Below are positions 24,217 through 32,824 of a DNA stretch of 49,004 nt, in pieces. Below the pieces are notes generated by a model that worked only from the letters and a program-made list of their open reading frames with translations, was not told the origin of the DNA and did not search any database. The translations under genes were made by a program, and so were the position numbers. Position 1 is the stretch's first letter, and each line of letters opens with the position of its first letter. The DNA is taken from the NCBI GenBank assembly GCA_043727195.1, contig JAYSYZ010000015.1, positions 1 through 49,004 on the forward strand. Direction: 5' to 3'. This DNA is from JAUYQR01 sp043727195 (lineage in GTDB: Bacteria; Pseudomonadota; Alphaproteobacteria; Rhodobacterales; Rhodobacteraceae).

Positions 24217-25125
24217 TCAGCGGCTGTCGGTGAACCCGACGAGGAAGTCCTGCCCCATCCGGTTGTCCTGGCCGATAAGCTGCGGCGTCTGCACGATCCC
24301 CGATCCGGGGAACAGCGCGGTCACATGCGCGGCGACGCGGGTGCCCAACTCGTCCACCAGACTGCGATGATCGATGCCAAAGTTTGACTGGTTCACCAGA
24401 TCGAGGAATGCGCGCGTCATCAGTCCGTTTTTCACCGCCGACGATTGCGGCCCCTCATAGCTCAGCTGATCGGGCCCGCAGCCAGAGATCAGGGTGGTCT
24501 TGGCCTGCTGCACGGTTGCAAAATTCGGCGCCGGATCAAGATCGATCCGCCCATTCTCGAACCGCAGACCCGACACGTTGTTCTCGCAGACGATCCGGTC
24601 CGTCGGCGACAACAGCGACCCGCAGGGGATCACCGTATTGGTTGTCTGCACGATCAGATCGACCAGCGTCTGCTGCATCGGCGGCGATTTCGCCTCCGCC
24701 TCCAAATTCATGCCGCCGGAATGACAGCTGTCGAAGATGCAGGTGAAATTCACGAAGGACGGTTGCAGCCCGTCCGAGATCAGGAACATCTCATGATCCG
24801 ATATCCAGCGGCCAGAGGCGGGAATGATCACCTCGTAGGATTTGCCCACCTGACGCGGATGCGGCAGGCGGCTGCCGTGGCCCGAGTAGTAAAAGCAGAT
24901 CACGTCCCCCGGCTGCGACTGCGCAACGCAAGACCGCAGCGCCTGCAGGATCGCGGCGGAACTTGCCGCCTGATCAAGGTAGGTCAGGATATTGGCCGGT
25001 TCGAAACCGAAGGCGTCGATCAACAGGTGATAGAACGCCCTCGCATCCCGGACGCACATCGCCAGCGAATTGGCCCCCTGCACGGAATAGTCGTTGATGC
25101 CTACGACAACGGCGCGTTTGATCAT
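24217..25125 (-). CDS. Gene G: metacaspase-like protease (peptidase family C14)
   Basis: The 302-residue protein is a caspase-fold cysteine protease with no signal peptide. It starts MIKRAVVVGINDYSV, followed by the helix CVRDARAFYHLL. The catalytic His83 lies in FYYSGHGSRL and Cys134 in IFDSCHSGGMN; Asp132 and DSCHSGG are the metacaspase form, for which Arg/Lys specificity is usual. The C-terminal part (TTLISGCGPDQLSYEG, NGLMTRAFLDL) is the small-subunit-like half, so it is a complete single-domain enzyme. It sits 15 bases after F and 16 bases before H, inside a run of otherwise related genes, so these proteins are its likely partners or substrates. AAGGA precedes the ATG. Confidence 0.93.
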   Translation of the reverse strand: MIKRAVVVGINDYSVQGANSLAMCVRDARAFYHLLIDAFGFEPANILTYLDQAASSAAILQALRSCVAQSQPGDVICFYYSGHGSRLPHPRQVGKSYEVIIPASGRWISDHEMFLISDGLQPSFVNFTCIFDSCHSGGMNLEAEAKSPPMQQTLVDLIVQTTNTVIPCGSLLSPTDRIVCENNVSGLRFENGRIDLDPAPNFATVQQAKTTLISGCGPDQLSYEGPQSSAVKNGLMTRAFLDLVNQSNFGIDHRSLVDELGTRVAAHVTALFPGSGIVQTPQLIGQDNRMGQDFLVGFTDSR

Positions 25126-25140
25126 GTGAAATGGTCCTTC

Positions 25141-27402
25141 TCAATCGGCAATGGCAATCAGGGTTTCGGTCGCACCGGCAACGCTGGTGCTTTGCATCGT
25201 GCCTGAAACCGGCACGATGGTGATCTTGTAGTCAAAGATCTGGGCGGCCCCCGCAGGCAGCCCGATCCGCACCGTCTGATCGGTATCGGCGGGTGTCACC
25301 TTGAACCGCTCGTGGCGTTTGTAGCCCAGACGCGCATCTTCATAGCTGAAATCGACGAATGCCATCCGGGTCCGCGACGCATCAAGGATCGGGATCAGTT
25401 GCAGATCAAGCCCGTCCGGGAACGGATCGTCGATCAGAACCGATGCCGTCTCGGTCCGTCCCGCCACGCCGGGGCGCACCGACCGGTCCTTCATCACAAA
25501 GCTGGGCGCATAGCTGATCACCCGGTCCGCCGGATCGTCCAGCCGCAGCTTCCATTTCGCCGAAGGCGCGGCCCTGGTCAGCGCCACCACCTTGTTGCGG
25601 CCGCCGTTCTGCAAGGCCACGTCGATCCGCGTCACCTGCCCCCAATCCACCTGATTGGCCGCCACCTCCACCGTGGCGATGCCGATCTTGTCATGCGGGT
25701 TCAGCACCAGCGTCCGGTCCGCCGTGCGCATCGGCCCGAAGGAATAACTCAGCGCCCTGCCCTCGAACCCCGAGGCGGGGTCAAAGTGATACTGCACCGT
25801 ATAGTCGTATTCCTGCACCTCGCCATCATTCTGGAACACCTTCCAACCCTGCTCTGCCGGGGTGTCACCCTCGAACCGCATGTCATGGGTCTTGACCCCG
25901 CCCGGATCGGTGGGCTTGCCATAGCTCAGCGACACCTCCACCGCCTTCAGCCCGATCTCGGTCATCGCCTGCACCGTGTTGACCCGCAGATCCATCACCC
26001 TAAAGAACGGATCATCCAGATCGACCTCGATGAAATGACCGGCCCTGTCCAGATCGCCCGCCAGCAACCCGAAGAATCCCTGCGGCGCGTAGGCGCGCTG
26101 CACCGCCTCGGCGCGGCTGTAGCTCAGCGTGATGGTCTTGCGCTCTTCCTGCGTGATGCCGCGAAACCGGAACGACGCCACCGCCTGCGGGGCCGGGGTG
26201 TCCGCCCCGGCAGCGGGCGCCGCCGCTGCCGCCGGGGCCGCACCGGCAGGCACCCCCGGTGCCGCCGCCGCCCGGATCACCACGCCCGACGCCGCCGCCG
26301 ATCCCAACTCCGCCGTCGTGGCCGCCCCGCCTGCCTCGCCCGTGCCTTCGGTGGCACTCTCCCCCTCGCCACCGCCCGCAGGCACGCGGACAGTGCCCGC
26401 CGGGGCCCCGCCTTTGCCGCTGCCCACCGTCGCGCTGTCCTCCGGGTCTGCGGCTGGCCCGGGTCGGGTGACCGGCTCGTCCGCCGTGGGTTTTGTCGGC
26501 GCGGGCGTGGCCGGCGGCCGCATCGCATCACCACGGGCGCGCACCGCATCCAGCGCTTCAGCCTGCGGAAACCCGCCGGTCAGGGTGCCAACCGTCAACG
26601 ACGGGGTAAAATGCGCGGCCAGCAGATGGTCCTTGAAAAAGGTCAGCGCCCAGGTCTCTTTCGCCTCGAGATCGGCAGCGCCGGTAAAGTTGTTCACCTT
26701 GATCTTGATCGCGCCGTCCTGGACCAGCTTTTCAAAGCCCTGATCGATGCCGGTGCGCACGAACATCACCTGCGCGTCCGCACTGCTCGAAAACTGCTTG
26801 TAGATCCGCGTCATATCCGCGGTGATCGTCACATCCAGCGCCGGCCGCATCCCGGAATATTTCAGGTCATAGATCACTCCCACCGGCGTGCCGCCCTTGG
26901 CAAAAGCCTCGTCCAGAATGGTGGCGCCTTCCTGCGTCAGGGTCAGGCTGAAACTGGCCCGGTTCACCGCATCCAGCGACGGCACGGTCGCGCCCAGCGC
27001 CTGCTCCACCGCGCGAAATCCGCCGGCCGGTATCGCAGCACGCGCGGTCGCAGCTCCGCTGTCCAGATCAAGCGCGATCACCCGCACCGTCCCCTCATCG
27101 AACGGCACCGCCGACAGCCGTGGCTTGCCCCGCGCCATTGACGACAGCTTTGCCACAATCCGCCGCTCCAGACTGGGGTCCAGCGCCAGATCGACGCTGA
27201 AAGTCACGAACCCCGCGCCCTTGGCTTCGGTTCCCGCCGTGGCCGCCCGCACCTTGATGAAGGTGAACTCCGCCCGGCCATCCTCGCGCCGCCGGGTCAG
27301 CCGCACCGGCCCCGGCAGATACCAGAACTGCTTCGGATCAGCGTGATCGGCAAAGATCTGGATGCCTTCGATGGTCCAGGATTGCGAATTGAGCATCAGC
27401 AT
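25141..27402 (-). CDS. Gene F: operon-family paralogue with Ala/Gly/Pro-rich linker
   Basis: The 753-residue soluble protein is the closest relative of H. The N-terminal module (1-295) has FADHADPKQFWYLPGPV (17-33), GFVTFSVDLAL, FDEGTVRVIALDLD, and LTQEGATILDEAFAKG then VGVIYDLKYSGMRPALDV. A low-complexity linker of about 110 residues (296-408) follows, rich in Ala, Gly, Pro, Glu and Thr with few Arg/Lys. The C-terminal part has EERKTITLSYSRAEAVQRAY, QGFFGLLAGDLD, EVDLDDPFF, then beta-repeat units ending with DDPFPDGLDLQLIP and MAFVDFSYEDA. GGAGG lies nine bases before the ATG. Role unknown; its position next to the protease and the exposed linker make it a candidate substrate. Confidence 0.85.
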   Translation of the reverse strand: MLMLNSQSWTIEGIQIFADHADPKQFWYLPGPVRLTRRREDGRAEFTFIKVRAATAGTEAKGAGFVTFSVDLALDPSLERRIVAKLSSMARGKPRLSAVPFDEGTVRVIALDLDSGAATARAAIPAGGFRAVEQALGATVPSLDAVNRASFSLTLTQEGATILDEAFAKGGTPVGVIYDLKYSGMRPALDVTITADMTRIYKQFSSSADAQVMFVRTGIDQGFEKLVQDGAIKIKVNNFTGAADLEAKETWALTFFKDHLLAAHFTPSLTVGTLTGGFPQAEALDAVRARGDAMRPPATPAPTKPTADEPVTRPGPAADPEDSATVGSGKGGAPAGTVRVPAGGGEGESATEGTGEAGGAATTAELGSAAASGVVIRAAAAPGVPAGAAPAAAAAPAAGADTPAPQAVASFRFRGITQEERKTITLSYSRAEAVQRAYAPQGFFGLLAGDLDRAGHFIEVDLDDPFFRVMDLRVNTVQAMTEIGLKAVEVSLSYGKPTDPGGVKTHDMRFEGDTPAEQGWKVFQNDGEVQEYDYTVQYHFDPASGFEGRALSYSFGPMRTADRTLVLNPHDKIGIATVEVAANQVDWGQVTRIDVALQNGGRNKVVALTRAAPSAKWKLRLDDPADRVISYAPSFVMKDRSVRPGVAGRTETASVLIDDPFPDGLDLQLIPILDASRTRMAFVDFSYEDARLGYKRHERFKVTPADTDQTVRIGLPAGAAQIFDYKITIVPVSGTMQSTSVAGATETLIAIAD

Positions 27403-27417
27403 CGCACGCGTCCTCCG

Positions 27418-29733
27418 TCAGGGCAGTTTGATGGCAAGGGTGTCGGTGTCGGCATCCGCCCATTTGGTTGTCTGGGTCATCCCGTTGCGGAACAGATACT
27501 TGGCCCGCCAGCGATACGATTTCTGGCTGGCATCGACGTAATCGAACTCAAAGGTCTGGCGCCCACCCGGTCCGTCGAACACCGCGCGGTCGGCCACATC
27601 CACCCCGGCATTGGCATCGGTATAGGTCAGTTCCACCTCTACCCGCTCCAGCTTTGGTCTTTCGAAATCGGCAGGCGGCGTCACCGCGATGATCCGGTGG
27701 CCCTTCATGTCGGGTCGGATCAGGATGCGCGGGCTTTCGGTAAAGCTTTCGGGCACTTCGATCACCATCCCGCCTGCAAGGATCGTCGTCACCTTGAACG
27801 ACATCAGCTTTTTTGCCCGGTCCTTGCGATCGATGACAAACTTCTGCGGGGCCTTCTCGGCGGGCGAAAAGGCCAGACTTGCCGTCTCTTCCACCGCATT
27901 CTCCGGATCGCTGTAGGCCAGATCGACAAAGATCTGCTCCACGTCCTCCCAGCGCGGCACCACCGGCACCACATCCACCGACAGCCGCAGCGCCCCGAAC
28001 GGATCGCGGATATCCACCAGATCGCCGTCGCCAGGCAACCAGCCCGAATCCACATCCTCGTGGTTCGCCGCCTGATGCAGCAGCCGGTAAGTGAATAATC
28101 GTTTGTTTTTGTCCAGCGCGACAAACGTCCAGTTCGTGCCGACCAGCGTATCCTTCCTGACGATCAGCGTGTCGTCAGTTCGGATGGCATGGTCCTCGTC
28201 CACATAGCGCAGCATCACCTGCACCTGCGGATACTTGTCCCAGGGATAGGCTGGCGACGCGACAATCGGGATCGTCACCCGCGCATACAACTCCGCCGGC
28301 TGAACCTCGAACACATCGCCCAGCAGTATCTGCTTCGGCGCGGTGACGACCAGCGGCCGCTCGCCGCCCGCATCGGGCTTGAACCGCACCGTCAGATCGG
28401 CGTCCACCGGCCGCCGCATCGCACCATTGTCCAGCACCGAAGCCCATTTCACCGACGCGTCCTTGCCGGTTTCTTCCAGCACCACCGTCCTGATCTGCCC
28501 ATCGTACTGCAGCACCGCCTGCACCGAGGCCAAGCCGTCGCGCGCCATCTCGCCACGGTTGATGACCCGCATCTGCCGCTCGGCGAACCAGGGATCGTCC
28601 GCATCGACCTCCAGGATGAACCGCTTCGGATCAATCCCGTCGCTCAGCGCCCGGAACAGGCCGCTGACCGTGCCTTGCGGATAAATCGTGCGCACGATGG
28701 CCGACCGTTCCGAGATTTCGACATCCAGCTTGCGCTTGTCGATGCGCGTGTAATCGCTCTTCTTGTAGCTGAACGTGCCGATGAACCCGCCGATCCCCCC
28801 GGTCGCGGCCATCATCCCCGCCTGCCGCCCGAAATCCTGCACCGTGTCGATGGCGCGGTCCCAACCGTCGGGGCGTTCCTTGTTCGGCGGCAGGCTCGCC
28901 TCGAAAAAGGCGTCGGTGATCATTTCCTGCACCCGGTTGCGCGCATCCTCGAACCGCGCCGCCACCGCCTTGCCCGCATCGCCCGCATCCGGCACAAAGT
29001 TGTCGGCCTCCATGGTGATCACCTGGGTTTCAACCAGCTTGTCCACCGCCTTGCTGATCTCGGTCGAGGTGAAGTAGCTTTCATGCCCGAACGTCTCGTT
29101 CATCGAGGTCTGCACCCGGTCCCAGTCGATGTGCAGCCGTACCGAAAACGCCGGGCGCAGGCCTGCAAAATCAATGCTGTAGACCACGACAATCGGCGTG
29201 ATCTCGCCCTTCATCGCGGCTTCGATGATCGCGGTGCCGGCGGCGTCCAGTTCCACCGAAAACGCCGCGCCATTATCACCGAACAGCGCCGGCTTGGCGA
29301 AGTGCTGCGCCTTCACGACAAAGCGCTGGGCGGGCGGCGGCGGCGGTGGCGCACCGGGCCGCGCCGGGGGGGCCACCGCCCCGGTGTCCGTCCCCAGGAT
29401 CATCAGCCGCACCGATCCGTCGATGGGCTGGATCGGCACCACCTTGGGCAAGCGGGGCAAGCGGGCCAACTGGCGGATTTCCGATGCCAGATTGTCAATC
29501 TCGGCGTCGCTCAGCCCCAGATGCACCTCAAAGGTCAGGAACCCGCCCTTGCCCGCCACCAGTGAGCGGTACTTGATCAGCTGCATCCGCGGCACGTCCT
29601 TGCCGGTGGCCGCATCCTTCGTGGTCCGCAGCCGGGGCTGGGCCAGCGCATAGTAATATTGCAAAGGGTCCGCATGATCACGGAACACCGAAATGCCGTT
29701 GATAAAGAAATAGGGCGCGTCGAGGTAAAGCAT
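27418..29733 (-). CDS. Gene E: operon-family paralogue with Gly-rich central segment
   Basis: The 771-residue protein has no signal peptide. The family signature is FRDHADPLQYYYALAQPRL (17-35), followed by GKGGFLTFEVHLGLSD, a short poly-Pro stretch (APPPPPPAQ), and PIVVVYSIDFAGLRPAFSV with HIDWDRVQTSM. Between about residues 290 and 325 a Gly-rich, mildly hydrophobic segment (AGMMAATGGIGGFIGTFSY) replaces the long linkers of F and H. The rest follows the family: EISERSAIVRTIYPQG, EVDADDPWF, RDPFGALRLSVDVVP and IFVDLAYSD, and it ends with a beta-rich domain. It starts 63 bases after D, a gap holding a perfect hairpin. Function unknown. Confidence 0.85.
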   Translation of the reverse strand: MLYLDAPYFFINGISVFRDHADPLQYYYALAQPRLRTTKDAATGKDVPRMQLIKYRSLVAGKGGFLTFEVHLGLSDAEIDNLASEIRQLARLPRLPKVVPIQPIDGSVRLMILGTDTGAVAPPARPGAPPPPPPAQRFVVKAQHFAKPALFGDNGAAFSVELDAAGTAIIEAAMKGEITPIVVVYSIDFAGLRPAFSVRLHIDWDRVQTSMNETFGHESYFTSTEISKAVDKLVETQVITMEADNFVPDAGDAGKAVAARFEDARNRVQEMITDAFFEASLPPNKERPDGWDRAIDTVQDFGRQAGMMAATGGIGGFIGTFSYKKSDYTRIDKRKLDVEISERSAIVRTIYPQGTVSGLFRALSDGIDPKRFILEVDADDPWFAERQMRVINRGEMARDGLASVQAVLQYDGQIRTVVLEETGKDASVKWASVLDNGAMRRPVDADLTVRFKPDAGGERPLVVTAPKQILLGDVFEVQPAELYARVTIPIVASPAYPWDKYPQVQVMLRYVDEDHAIRTDDTLIVRKDTLVGTNWTFVALDKNKRLFTYRLLHQAANHEDVDSGWLPGDGDLVDIRDPFGALRLSVDVVPVVPRWEDVEQIFVDLAYSDPENAVEETASLAFSPAEKAPQKFVIDRKDRAKKLMSFKVTTILAGGMVIEVPESFTESPRILIRPDMKGHRIIAVTPPADFERPKLERVEVELTYTDANAGVDVADRAVFDGPGGRQTFEFDYVDASQKSYRWRAKYLFRNGMTQTTKWADADTDTLAIKLP

Positions 29734-29766
29734 GATCCAAAAACCCTGGTAAAATTGGCGTCGTGA

Positions 29767-29788
29767 AGGCGCGCCCCGTGGCGCGCCT
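29767..29788 (-). repeat. Perfect hairpin between genes D and E
   Basis: AGGCGCGCC (29767-29775) pairs with GGCGCGCCT (29780-29788) around a four-base loop, in the only gap longer than 30 bases within the operon. No T-run follows in the transcribed direction, so a stabilising or processing element is more likely than a terminator. Confidence 0.7.
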
Positions 29789-29796
29789 CAGATCGG

Positions 29797-31980
29797 TTAC
29801 GCAGGAACCTCCAGCACCAGTGCCTCGTCCGTCGCGGTGAACGCCGCTTCCTTCTTGCTGCCGTCCTTAAGAAAGAACTTGGCTGTCACCGAATAATCCG
29901 TCTTGGCCTTGTTCTTGATGTTCACGATCCAGGGGTCGGGTGCGCCAACCGTTTCGGCCAGACGGAAGCTTCTGGTATCCATCAGGTCATTCGGCTTATC
30001 TTCGTACTTCAGCGTCACCATCACCAGCTTCAGCGCCGACCAGTCCAGCAGGTCCGTCACCAGTTCGACATTCAGCTTCAGCACATCCTCGCCTTCCAGC
30101 ACCGTGTTGCCGGTGACCGTCTTTTCACCGATCACCAGCGGCGCGCGGCCGTCGCGATAGACGATGTTGCCGGTGTATTTCAGCGTCCCCTGCTTTTCGT
30201 TGATCACCGGGAACGACCAGTCCTCGAATCGCTTGCCATCACTGGAAAAGGCAAAGGATTGCGTCTGACGATAGCCGTTGGCGGCATCCTCGTATTCGAA
30301 ATCCAGGAACAGCGTCTCGATCACCGTGTCGAAATCGCCCTTGGTGCGCACCGAAACCTGCCGGATCGCCGAAAAGGGATCGTTGACATACAACTGTTCA
30401 CCCTCGGAAGATTCCTCCTTCACGGTGATCTCGCGACCCCCCTTCATGAAATACTTCAGACGGTAGGTCCAGGCTGCCGTGCGCGGCGTGAAGATCACCT
30501 CGCGGATCTTGTGCGCCCGGCTGTCCTTGGTAATTGTGAACTGTCGTTCGACATTCACCGCGCCCTCTTTATAGCTGCAGGCCAGCTGGGCCTGTTCGAC
30601 CTCTTCGAAATTCACGTCACCGACGTCGATATCGACTTTCCAGATGCCCAGATCGCCGACGTTTATCGACACGTCAGACTTCGATTTCAGCAGCGGCGAT
30701 TTGTAGACGTTGCTCTCGCCCTTGTAGTTGACGACGTAAGAATATTCGAACTCGCCGGTGCCACCGTCCAGAAATGCTTCGAACCGATACAGGTCCTCCG
30801 GTTTCACGAAAGTGTAGGTCTTGGCAGCGCCCGGTCCGCCCGGGCCCTTGTAGGAGACCTGCGCAATCACGCTCGATATCGGCAGATCGACGAAATCCGC
30901 ATTGACCATGAACACGGCAGCAAAGCTTTTGAAGAACGGATCGTCGGCATCGACCGTCAGGGCATAATCTTCCCACTTCAGCGGTTTGCCATTCGCCGTC
31001 ATTGATCCGAATGCCGGAAGGGGCACATTCGGCGTTTCGACCAGCGGGATGATCATCGCTTCCTTGTACTCGACACGGACCGATGCGATCCGGGTGGTGT
31101 CGATGGTGCGCTTGATGTCGTCGAAGCCGCGTTCGCGCAGCTTTTCGACATCGCGGCTTTCCGGCGGCACCATCTCCAGCACGTTGCGCTTGATGCCCTC
31201 GCTCAGATCCCGCGAGACCGAGTCGCGGATGCTGTCCTTCATCTTCTGATAGATCACCGGGTCCAGCCCCGACGGGTCCGGCGGAACAATCCATTCAATG
31301 AACTGCGATTCGCTCTTGATGATCGTGTCGACGATCTTTTCTTCATAATCGTCATCGGCGAAATAGTTGCTGTCTTCTTCGATGGTCTGCTCGAAATGGG
31401 CAAAGGACGACGCTTCCCAGTGGCCGACGATATGGGCCGTCGGCAGTTTCCCCGCAAACGTCAGTTCATATGCCACGATCACCAGACCCGGGCCTTCCGA
31501 TTTGAAGGCGGCTTCGATGATGGGTGCGCCGAACTGGTTCACCTCGACCCCGATCGACACGGCGTTGTTGCCAAACAGCGACGGTGCCGATGCAACATGA
31601 ACCTTTTGCAGAAAATCATCGCCAAGGACGATCAGCACATTGGCCTTGGTCTTGGTGATCATCGGTCGCCCCAGACGGATATTGCCGGCCTGTGCTGGCG
31701 AAAATCCGCGCGCCCTGAGGCTTTCGTCAATCCGGCTGCGGATCTGGGCCTCGTCACTCGGCGGCAGCGCCAGTTCGGTCTGCATCACCAACAGACCACC
31801 GCCCTTGACCCCGCCGGGGCGGTCGATCGGGTTGCGGTACTTGATGAATTTGAAGATCGGCTTTCCGTTGTCGATCGTCAGGGTTGGCTGACCTGGCAGG
31901 TAATAGTATTGAAACGGGTCCGTATCGTCGTGCCAGAACGTCGTCCGGCCGACCCGGTCCACGCTGTTCAGTTTCAACAT
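29797..31980 (-). CDS. Gene D: operon-family paralogue, Lys/Asp/Glu-rich
   Basis: The 727-residue soluble protein has the family signature WHDDTDPFQYYYLPGQPTL (16-34), then IFKFIKYRNP and GGLLVMQTELAL. The central GLVIVAYELTFAGKLPTAHIV matches the conserved strand-loop of the other members. An acidic segment follows (EDSNYFADDDYEEK), then ALTVDADDPFFKSF, NDPFSAIRQVSVRT and LFLDFEYEDAANGY, within several beta-rich units. It has no low-complexity linker. It is richer in Lys, Asp, Glu and Asn than its neighbours, and its DNA is visibly less GC-rich. AAGGAGAG precedes the ATG at 31980, 25 bases after the C stop. Function unknown; it may be the core or oldest subunit, or a recently exchanged one. 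Confidence 0.85.
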   Translation of the reverse strand: MLKLNSVDRVGRTTFWHDDTDPFQYYYLPGQPTLTIDNGKPIFKFIKYRNPIDRPGGVKGGGLLVMQTELALPPSDEAQIRSRIDESLRARGFSPAQAGNIRLGRPMITKTKANVLIVLGDDFLQKVHVASAPSLFGNNAVSIGVEVNQFGAPIIEAAFKSEGPGLVIVAYELTFAGKLPTAHIVGHWEASSFAHFEQTIEEDSNYFADDDYEEKIVDTIIKSESQFIEWIVPPDPSGLDPVIYQKMKDSIRDSVSRDLSEGIKRNVLEMVPPESRDVEKLRERGFDDIKRTIDTTRIASVRVEYKEAMIIPLVETPNVPLPAFGSMTANGKPLKWEDYALTVDADDPFFKSFAAVFMVNADFVDLPISSVIAQVSYKGPGGPGAAKTYTFVKPEDLYRFEAFLDGGTGEFEYSYVVNYKGESNVYKSPLLKSKSDVSINVGDLGIWKVDIDVGDVNFEEVEQAQLACSYKEGAVNVERQFTITKDSRAHKIREVIFTPRTAAWTYRLKYFMKGGREITVKEESSEGEQLYVNDPFSAIRQVSVRTKGDFDTVIETLFLDFEYEDAANGYRQTQSFAFSSDGKRFEDWSFPVINEKQGTLKYTGNIVYRDGRAPLVIGEKTVTGNTVLEGEDVLKLNVELVTDLLDWSALKLVMVTLKYEDKPNDLMDTRSFRLAETVGAPDPWIVNIKNKAKTDYSVTAKFFLKDGSKKEAAFTATDEALVLEVPA

Positions 31981-32005
31981 GATTTCTCTCCTTCGAAAAA
32001 GCTTT

Positions 32006-32824
32006 TCATTTTACCCAGTCCGCAATATCGCCCTGCAATCTCAAGGCTTGCGCCACGGTCTCCGTCTCGGTTGTGGCGGCATCGACGTCGATTGTTTCCA
32101 CGCGGGCCGACATCGCGCCGCGCGGTCCCTTGCCGGTCGACGGGCTTGCCGTCACCGTCGCGGGGGGCGGTTGCATGCGGGCAAGCATCTCGCCCGCCTG
32201 CGCCTTGACCCGCAGCACCGCCTTCTGGATCAGGTCCGGCGACGCACCATCATCGGCGGTCACCACCACCGCCAGCTCAGCCCGGTCAAGCGCCGCGTCG
32301 AGGCCGCCATCGCCCGACCATTGTCCCTTGATCACTGCGGTGGCTGCGCGGGTGATCATCCAGGCAACGTCATAGCGCACCGAAACCGTACCGCCCGTAC
32401 CCTTCAGCGCATCCTTCAACGGAAGCGCGGCCTCACCCTGCAACATCGCGGTAAACGCCGCAGGATAGGGCGGAAAGGACGATGGCCGCGCCGTCGCAAG
32501 CGTCACCTCCGTGCCATCGGCGGCGGTCAGCACCAGCGACGCCGCAGTGACCGTGATCTCCGCGGGTTTCAGCTTTACCAGCGATGCGTCCATCCCGCTC
32601 TTGCCGGCAATTTCCGCCTGAATGCGCGCCAGATCCGCCTCGCTGACCGCGATCTCGGCACCCAGGGTCAGCATCAACATGCCGCCCGCCTCGATCACCG
32701 TCATGCTGGCCCGTCCCGCTTCGTTGCGCTGTGGCGATGGTGCCACCGGCAGACAGCGCCAGATGCCGTCCGTCTCGGGCCAAGCCCACACTGTGCCAAA
32801 CCGCTCTCCCGGCTGCGTGGTCAT
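32006..32824 (-). CDS. Gene C: short operon-family member (N-terminal module only)
   Basis: The 272-residue soluble protein starts MTTQPGERFGTVWAWPETDG, overlapping the B stop by ATGA, with GGAGG seven bases upstream. It lacks the exact DHADP motif. Its layout still parallels the N-terminal module of F: MLMLTLGAEIAVSEADLARI corresponds to GFVTFSVDLALDPSLERRI, GEAALPLKDALKGTGGTVSV to TQEGATILDEAFAKGGTPVGV, and RYDVAWMITRAATAVI to IYDLKYSGMRPALDVTI. It ends before the beta repeats, with a Thr/Glu-rich tail. I read it as a truncated paralogue or dedicated single-module subunit. The similarity is by eye and needs profile comparison. Confidence 0.8.
   Translation of the reverse strand: MTTQPGERFGTVWAWPETDGIWRCLPVAPSPQRNEAGRASMTVIEAGGMLMLTLGAEIAVSEADLARIQAEIAGKSGMDASLVKLKPAEITVTAASLVLTAADGTEVTLATARPSSFPPYPAAFTAMLQGEAALPLKDALKGTGGTVSVRYDVAWMITRAATAVIKGQWSGDGGLDAALDRAELAVVVTADDGASPDLIQKAVLRVKAQAGEMLARMQPPPATVTASPSTGKGPRGAMSARVETIDVDAATTETETVAQALRLQGDIADWVK

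Noticed and set aside
32006..32824. Gene C as a bacterial gasdermin cleaved by the protease
   Set aside because: No N-terminal lipidation Cys or gasdermin-like pore-domain pattern is visible; its strands line up better with the N-terminal module of genes D-F and H.
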